A stretch of 64,000 bases of DNA from Dyadobacter pollutisoli (GTDB taxonomy: Bacteria; Bacteroidota; Bacteroidia; Cytophagales; Spirosomataceae): the NCBI RefSeq assembly GCF_026625565.1, contig NZ_CP112998.1:1738501-1802500 (forward strand), written 5' to 3'. Both the position numbers and the translations under genes were made by a program. Positions 61,001 through 64,000 of the stretch are shown here, piece after piece (position 1 is the stretch's first letter; the number at the start of each line of letters is the position of its first letter). The notes under the pieces are model-generated. The model had not been told where the DNA came from. It did not search any database and saw nothing but the letters and a program-made list of their open reading frames with translations.

Positions 61001-61249
61001 ATTTTTGGAGTGCATTTCCAGGGCGAATTCTGGCAAATCGAGGCGTAAGCCGCCTTTTTGTTTAGCCTTATCCGGGCCGTGACAAGCAAAGCACTTGTCG
61101 GAAAGCACCGGTTTTACATGCCTGTTATAGTCCAGCTTGTTGGGCAGCTCCTTCATTGCAACAGCCACATCCTCAGGGAGCTCCGGCGAGCAGGACCAGA
61201 ACAAGCAGGTCGTAAAAGTCCACAATAAAATTATTTTAGCCTGTATCAT
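58025..61249 (-). CDS. Large lipoprotein with cytochrome c, DUF1549, LamG and DUF1553 domains
   Basis: A 1074-residue exported protein with a lipoprotein signal (Cys near residue 20, LFWSCSPELP). Order: planctomycete-type cytochrome c (CFACHGPD at 53-57; RLDLPEFAL; possible axial Met in YIMPTPES), then DUF1549 (DHFIFQKLEEENLHPS, RRLSLDLTGLPPTLEE, VDWLDLARFADSHGYTVD). A second CxxCH (CAKCHDHKYDPIT, near 345) may bind another haem. A LamG/concanavalin-like domain (about 470-650) follows, then DUF1553 (WLTHPDNPLTARVEVNRLWQ, FGNQGEMPSHPELLDWLAV, SATYRQDSR). Such proteins are thought to take part in periplasmic degradation of complex glycans by an unresolved chemistry. First gene of the minus-strand run. 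Confidence 0.92.
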   Translation of the reverse strand: MIQAKIILLWTFTTCLFWSCSPELPEDVAVAMKELPNKLDYNRHVKPVLSDKCFACHGPDKAKQKGGLRLDLPEFALEMHSKNSGRAAIDPGDLADSEFFHRIISSDPEYIMPTPESHLSLTAREKAALIKWIEDGAEYKPHWAFVKPEKTDLPKISHSNLAVNPIDHFIFQKLEEENLHPSAQAEKALLLRRLSLDLTGLPPTLEETDAFLKDNASNAYEKQVDRLLASPHYGEKMAVDWLDLARFADSHGYTVDRLRDMSPYRDWVIGAFNKNMHYDQFIHWQLAGDLMAHPTRDMVIATAFNRNHQQNMEGGVIEEEFQAEYVVDRTNTFGDAFMGISVGCAKCHDHKYDPITQKNYYELFSFFNNVKEAGQISWNDALPTPTLMLPSPEQERMLRFINANIKIQEKKLSESQREAISGFSDWLKKGNHKLLAKQNIPHTGLQAQYTFDKGSLQNKANPKERGTMKRESGQAGGDPEFEKTADREALLLNGDVFLDLNQAGVFRKSEPFTIGIWVNVPANLKEGVILHKSQAERLYNFRGYHLYLKNDRLELNMAHTAPSNAITRVTTMPVPRNKWIQLTVTYDGSSKASGLKLYMDGAEAAMETTMDQLTKDILFKFSVEPGLQIGAWWRGLGFTGGKVDDIVVYNRALTPFETGILARKTNWSAITAKMTSQLSPTETAALRDYYLSAISPETNLARKNLQIARTAQADSTERIPELMVMQEMPKPKQTHILLRGNYDAPGEKVFPATPQSILAFPKNLPKNRYGLAQWLTHPDNPLTARVEVNRLWQNFFGAGIVKTTEDFGNQGEMPSHPELLDWLAVTFRESGWDIKKMNKLIVMSATYRQDSRTSKDVRDKDPENRLYARGPANRLSAEMIRDNALMASGLLNKKIGGKSVKPYQPDGLWSINNTSYDPDSGDAVYRRSLYVIVKRSVPNPTLATFDATTRSYCVVRRQKTNTPLQALVTLNDPTFIEAAKVMGEQMTRIADPRAAITVAYRRLTGKKPPSKELNLLVRLQKVEKEKFSKNPEKARGWLTSGQFKVTSKIDPAMVAANSVVASTILNSDASLTKR

Positions 61250-61382
61250 TATTGTTTAAAGTCAGGTGACTGTCAATTATAATTTAAATATTTTCTTGTT
61301 ATTTTAATTTAAGCCGTGGAACTTGTGGCATACTATTAGCATGTGTCCGATAACAAGTGTTTAACCTAAATTATACATATAT

Positions 61383-62231
61383 ATGCGCTGGCAGGATTTA
61401 CGAAGAAGCGGCAATGTAGAAGACCGTCGGGGAATGTCCGGTGGGGGCAAAGTGGCAATCGGAGGTATCGGTGTGATAATCGTATTGGCCATCGGATTGC
61501 TGACTGGCCAGGACCCGGGCGAGATTCTCGCGAATTTGCAAGGTGCACAAACAACAGAAGAGGTACAAAGCCGTCCTCCGGGACCCCGGCCCGATGATAA
61601 AACGGCTGATTTTGTGTCGGCAGTATTGGGTAGTACCGAAGATGTGTGGTCGGCTATTTATACGCAGAACGATGCGGCTTATCAAAGGCCGAAATTGCAG
61701 ATTTTTGAAAATTCGACGCAAAGCGGTTGCGGTGGAGCCTCTTCGGCCATGGGACCATTTTACTGCCCTGCTGACCAGAAAGTGTACATTGACCTTTCAT
61801 TTTGCGATGAGTTGCGCGACAGGTTTAAGGCGCCGGGCGATTTTGCGGTGGCCTATGTAGTGGCGCATGAGGTAGGGCACCATGTTCAAAATTTGATGGG
61901 TATTTCGGAGCAGTTGCAGCAACAGCGCGGCCGGATCAGTGAGGCCGAGTACAACAAGCTTTCTGTAAAACTGGAATTGCAGGCGGATTTTCTGGCCGGA
62001 GTATGGGCAAATCACGCCCAGCAAATGAGCAACATTCTGGAACCGGGCGACCTGGATGCTGCATTGACGGCTGCCAATGCGATTGGTGACGATAAGCTGC
62101 AAAAAGAATCGCAAGGCTACATTGTCCCTGATGCATTTACGCACGGAAGCTCCAAACAACGGATGTACTGGTTTAAAAAAGGTTTCGAAACCGGCGATCT
62201 GAGCCAGGGAAAATATGAGGATATACAGTAG
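61383..62231 (+). CDS. YpfJ-type neutral zinc metallopeptidase
   Basis: A 282-residue membrane-anchored putative metallopeptidase. It starts MRWQDLRRSGNVEDRRG, a hallmark of the family, followed by a Gly-rich stretch and one transmembrane segment (about 25-43). The periplasmic domain has two Cys segments (QSGCGGASSAMGPFYCPADQ), the zinc motif VVAHEVGHHVQNLMG (near 161), and ELQADFLAGVWANH, where the third ligand is expected. The length is normal. Substrates are unknown. It is divergently placed from the large DUF1553 gene, with 133 bases between. Confidence 0.93.
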   Translation: MRWQDLRRSGNVEDRRGMSGGGKVAIGGIGVIIVLAIGLLTGQDPGEILANLQGAQTTEEVQSRPPGPRPDDKTADFVSAVLGSTEDVWSAIYTQNDAAYQRPKLQIFENSTQSGCGGASSAMGPFYCPADQKVYIDLSFCDELRDRFKAPGDFAVAYVVAHEVGHHVQNLMGISEQLQQQRGRISEAEYNKLSVKLELQADFLAGVWANHAQQMSNILEPGDLDAALTAANAIGDDKLQKESQGYIVPDAFTHGSSKQRMYWFKKGFETGDLSQGKYEDIQ

Positions 62232-62235
62232 CAGA

Positions 62236-63024
62236 CTATGATTGACCTTTAATGGCTTCCATAATCGCTTTTTCAACCGGAGGGTAGTCTCCGGTTTTTT
62301 CATTTAAGTCAAATTCAGTTTTAAGCAAAAGTGGTGGCTGGGCCATAAAACGCGGGCTTTTTCCGTGATTCGGCTGGGCTGCGTGCGCGAGGAATGGATG
62401 GCAGAGGTAGACCGTTCCGGCTTTACCGGTAGCATTCACTTCTGGTCTGTGCACGGTTATATCGAGGTGCCCCGCGAGTTCCATAAATGACAGCCCGGCA
62501 TCTCCCGCGGGTAACAAAGCCCGCGCCACATCCAGGTGCGAGCCTACTCGTATGCGGGTTGGTGCATTGCACTCGCCTATGTCCGAAAAAAGGAAAAGCA
62601 TCAGCAGCGCACGGCCTTTTGACTTTACATTAACCCGCCATTGAAGGTAGTCGTATGGATCGTGGCCGGGAAAACTTGCGTCCACATGCCAGCCGGTATC
62701 CCCGGGATCGTCATGTGAAGGAAAACGTACTGGAAAAGTGCCCAGGCTATGACGCGGTACCCATTTCCCTGCGCCAACAAGCTGGTCAAAAGCCTGGTGA
62801 AGCAGCGGCCTATTGACCGCTGCTGCGAATGGTTGCTGTGCATATTCTCCAAGCCTGATTACTGGCCTGGTCCAGCCAGTGGGGTCATTGGGATCACAGC
62901 CGGTGTCTTTCCAGAGTATTTCGCGACCTTGTCGGGCTAGTTCTTCGGGAAAAGCATTTTCCAGTTTGGTGTAGCCTTTGCTGATAAACTGCTCGATTTG
63001 TGATTGGCTCAATGGTTGTAGCAT
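62236..63024 (-). CDS. Phytanoyl-CoA dioxygenase (PhyH)-like protein
   Basis: A 262-residue Fe(II)/2-oxoglutarate-dependent oxygenase-like protein. Iron ligands are readable: HxD in DTGWHVDASFPG and the distal His in VYLCHPFLAHAAQPNHGKSPRF, with a following Arg suited to bind 2-oxoglutarate. The N-terminus (QSQIEQFISKGYTKLENAFP) is typical of the family. No signal peptide. PhyH-like enzymes hydroxylate many small molecules; the substrate cannot be inferred. It converges on the metallopeptidase gene with four bases between, and a DUF4287 gene lies 20 bases upstream on the same strand. Confidence 0.87.
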   Translation of the reverse strand: MLQPLSQSQIEQFISKGYTKLENAFPEELARQGREILWKDTGCDPNDPTGWTRPVIRLGEYAQQPFAAAVNRPLLHQAFDQLVGAGKWVPRHSLGTFPVRFPSHDDPGDTGWHVDASFPGHDPYDYLQWRVNVKSKGRALLMLFLFSDIGECNAPTRIRVGSHLDVARALLPAGDAGLSFMELAGHLDITVHRPEVNATGKAGTVYLCHPFLAHAAQPNHGKSPRFMAQPPLLLKTEFDLNEKTGDYPPVEKAIMEAIKGQS

Positions 63025-63044
63025 AGCAAGAAAATGATGGGTGC

Positions 63045-63269
63045 CTAATCACTATTCTCGTCCTTGACGCCTTTCAGTAGCGCAAATATTGCCATGGCGT
63101 GTCCGTGGCCCAGGTCAAAGTCGGTTTGTAGCCATTTCACGATGTCTCCGGCTTTGGCCTTCAATGAACCATCTTGGGTGAAACCCTTTTCTTCGGCCAT
63201 TGCTCTGAAATCCGCCGGACCTTTGCCGGTCTTTGCTTGAATGTTTTTGAGATAGGATTGAAATGACAT
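63045..63269 (-). CDS. DUF4287 domain protein
   Basis: A 74-residue protein: MSFQSYLKNIQAKTGKGPAD at the start, then KAGDIVKWLQTDFDLGHGHA and MAIFALLKG. This all-helical layout is DUF4287, which occurs alone or next to DUF5655-type domains and is uncharacterised. It is probably cotranscribed with the PhyH-like gene 20 bases downstream. Confidence 0.88.
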   Translation of the reverse strand: MSFQSYLKNIQAKTGKGPADFRAMAEEKGFTQDGSLKAKAGDIVKWLQTDFDLGHGHAMAIFALLKGVKDENSD

Positions 63270-63604
63270 GATTGGATATTTAGCTGATTAATGTCTCGAT
63301 TAAAGTTATTAAAATACTGACTTTACTCGACTTTTTTAGCGTATATAGGCTAGCGTGTCGCATTTGCAAAACGGTTGTTTTTTCAATTAACTACCTGATG
63401 ATGATATTATTTCAAGTTAGTCTACTTTGTAGGCAAGTTTTTGAGCCACAATTCGTTTAAATCTCTGATAAAAAACCACCTCGTAAAATATAACCGGCCC
63501 GGCTGAATTTAATCGGGAACTTTATGGAAATAAGAATGCGTTACCGACTCATTACGAACAATTTATTGCGGTTAAAGAATTATCAACCCATCCTTTACAA
63601 GTTT

Positions 63605-64000
63605 ATGCAGTTTCGCAGGCCTGAGGCATTTGTTGTGTTCTTATCACTTTTAAGCATGACAGCGGTATGTCAATCCCTGAAACCGGGGCTCACTGGCATG
63701 GCTCCGTCCAAATGGCTGACTCTGCGTACCACGCATGCGCCCGGTAAAGTGTACCGGTTTCCCGGCGCGGGGACGAAGACATATACTAATGAGGAAATGT
63801 TCGTAAGGGCCTGGGTACCATTGCTTCATAAAGACAAGGTTACGATTCTGCTGGGACCCAATTATCGTACCGAACAGCTTGAATTAAAGAGTGTGGGCGA
63901 AAATCCGGTAAGTTCCATGCAAGGCTGGAACCTGCGCACATTCGGTCTCGACCTGAATTCAATCGTAAGGCTGGATACGACGTCCTTTTTGATCCTGACC
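63605..64000 (+). CDS. Probable outer-membrane protein, N-terminal part (cut by window end)
   Basis: The frame is open to the window end. I start at 63605 because MQFRRPEAFVVFLSLLSMTA gives a usual signal peptide (cleavage near VCQS). An in-frame ATG at 63524 would add 27 residues ahead of it. The visible mature part (FVRAWVPLLHKDKVTILLGP, then NYRTEQLELK, and LRTFGLDLNSIVRLDTTSFLIL) shows amphipathic beta-strands like the DUF6268-type or similar outer-membrane barrels of Bacteroidota. The family is a guess. The gene has 335 bases of leader after the DUF4287 gene, in which I see nothing distinct. Confidence 0.75.
   Translation, partial: MQFRRPEAFVVFLSLLSMTAVCQSLKPGLTGMAPSKWLTLRTTHAPGKVYRFPGAGTKTYTNEEMFVRAWVPLLHKDKVTILLGPNYRTEQLELKSVGENPVSSMQGWNLRTFGLDLNSIVRLDTTSFLILT

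Noticed and set aside
1..64000. CRISPR arrays, tRNA or rRNA genes, insertion sequences
   Set aside because: No regularly spaced repeats, cloverleaf-like sequences, ribosomal RNA signatures or transposase-like proteins were found by eye.

Overview
The window comes from a member of the Bacteroidota, most likely a Cytophagales bacterium of the Dyadobacter/Spirosoma type. The evidence is two SusC/SusD outer-membrane pairs, several proteins or remnants with a C-terminal type IX secretion (T9SS) sorting domain, a Bacteroidota-style RHS protein with a DUF6443-like start, cytochrome-c/PQQ fusion dehydrogenases, and the DUF1501 plus DUF1549/DUF1553 pair that Cytophagales share with Planctomycetes. I saw no rRNA, tRNA, CRISPR array, transposase or phage genes.

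Layout. 1-315 is the end of a short-chain dehydrogenase, followed by a short palindromic repeat. 401-6221 (minus) is a block of three paralogous secreted fibre-like proteins with YadA-type head repeats and a C-terminal self-cleaving S74 chaperone; a T9SS protein lies between the second and third, and a decayed T9SS gene lies upstream. 7568-12673 is the first susCD pair. 12906-24475 is a mixed region: a PepSY-like secreted protein, two quinoprotein/cytochrome c dehydrogenases, an unknown three-gene set (15201-17281), two small hydrolases, a Tat-exported aldo/keto reductase and a sialate O-acetylesterase. 24616-31066 is a surface-glycan block of five family-2-type glycosyltransferases and an MsbA-like ABC exporter. 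31882-36970 holds a diadenylate-cyclase-like sensor protein, DNA polymerase IV, an M43 metalloprotease with T9SS tail and a small unknown gene. 37291-42467 is a second susCD pair whose SusC carries a long Pro/Thr-rich linker.

The most notable locus is 42507-46300. It encodes an RHS/YD-repeat protein whose C-terminal tip looks like the 16S rRNA-cleaving domain of colicin E3, with Asp, His, Glu and Arg at nearly the same spacing as in the colicin. Two AT-rich small genes follow directly; they resemble each other and are the natural candidates for tandem immunity proteins. The RHS signal peptide is encoded in another frame, separated from the body by an apparent one-base loss in a T tract, and its ATG directly follows the poly-T of an upstream terminator. 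The gene may therefore be switched, broken, or affected by a sequencing error.

The remainder holds a 5'-nucleotidase-type enzyme split over two overlapping genes in reversed domain order (46772-48467), a CPA1 sodium/proton antiporter, a cytochrome P450, Dps, SYLF and KTSC proteins, then a minus-strand run (53405-61249) of GMC oxidoreductase, secreted esterase, DUF1501 protein and a large cytochrome c/LamG/DUF1553 protein. This run looks like an envelope system for oxidising or hydrolysing an unknown substrate. A YpfJ-type metallopeptidase, a phytanoyl-CoA dioxygenase-like protein, a DUF4287 protein and the start of a probable outer-membrane protein close the window.

All functional assignments come from reading motifs by eye; no database search was possible.
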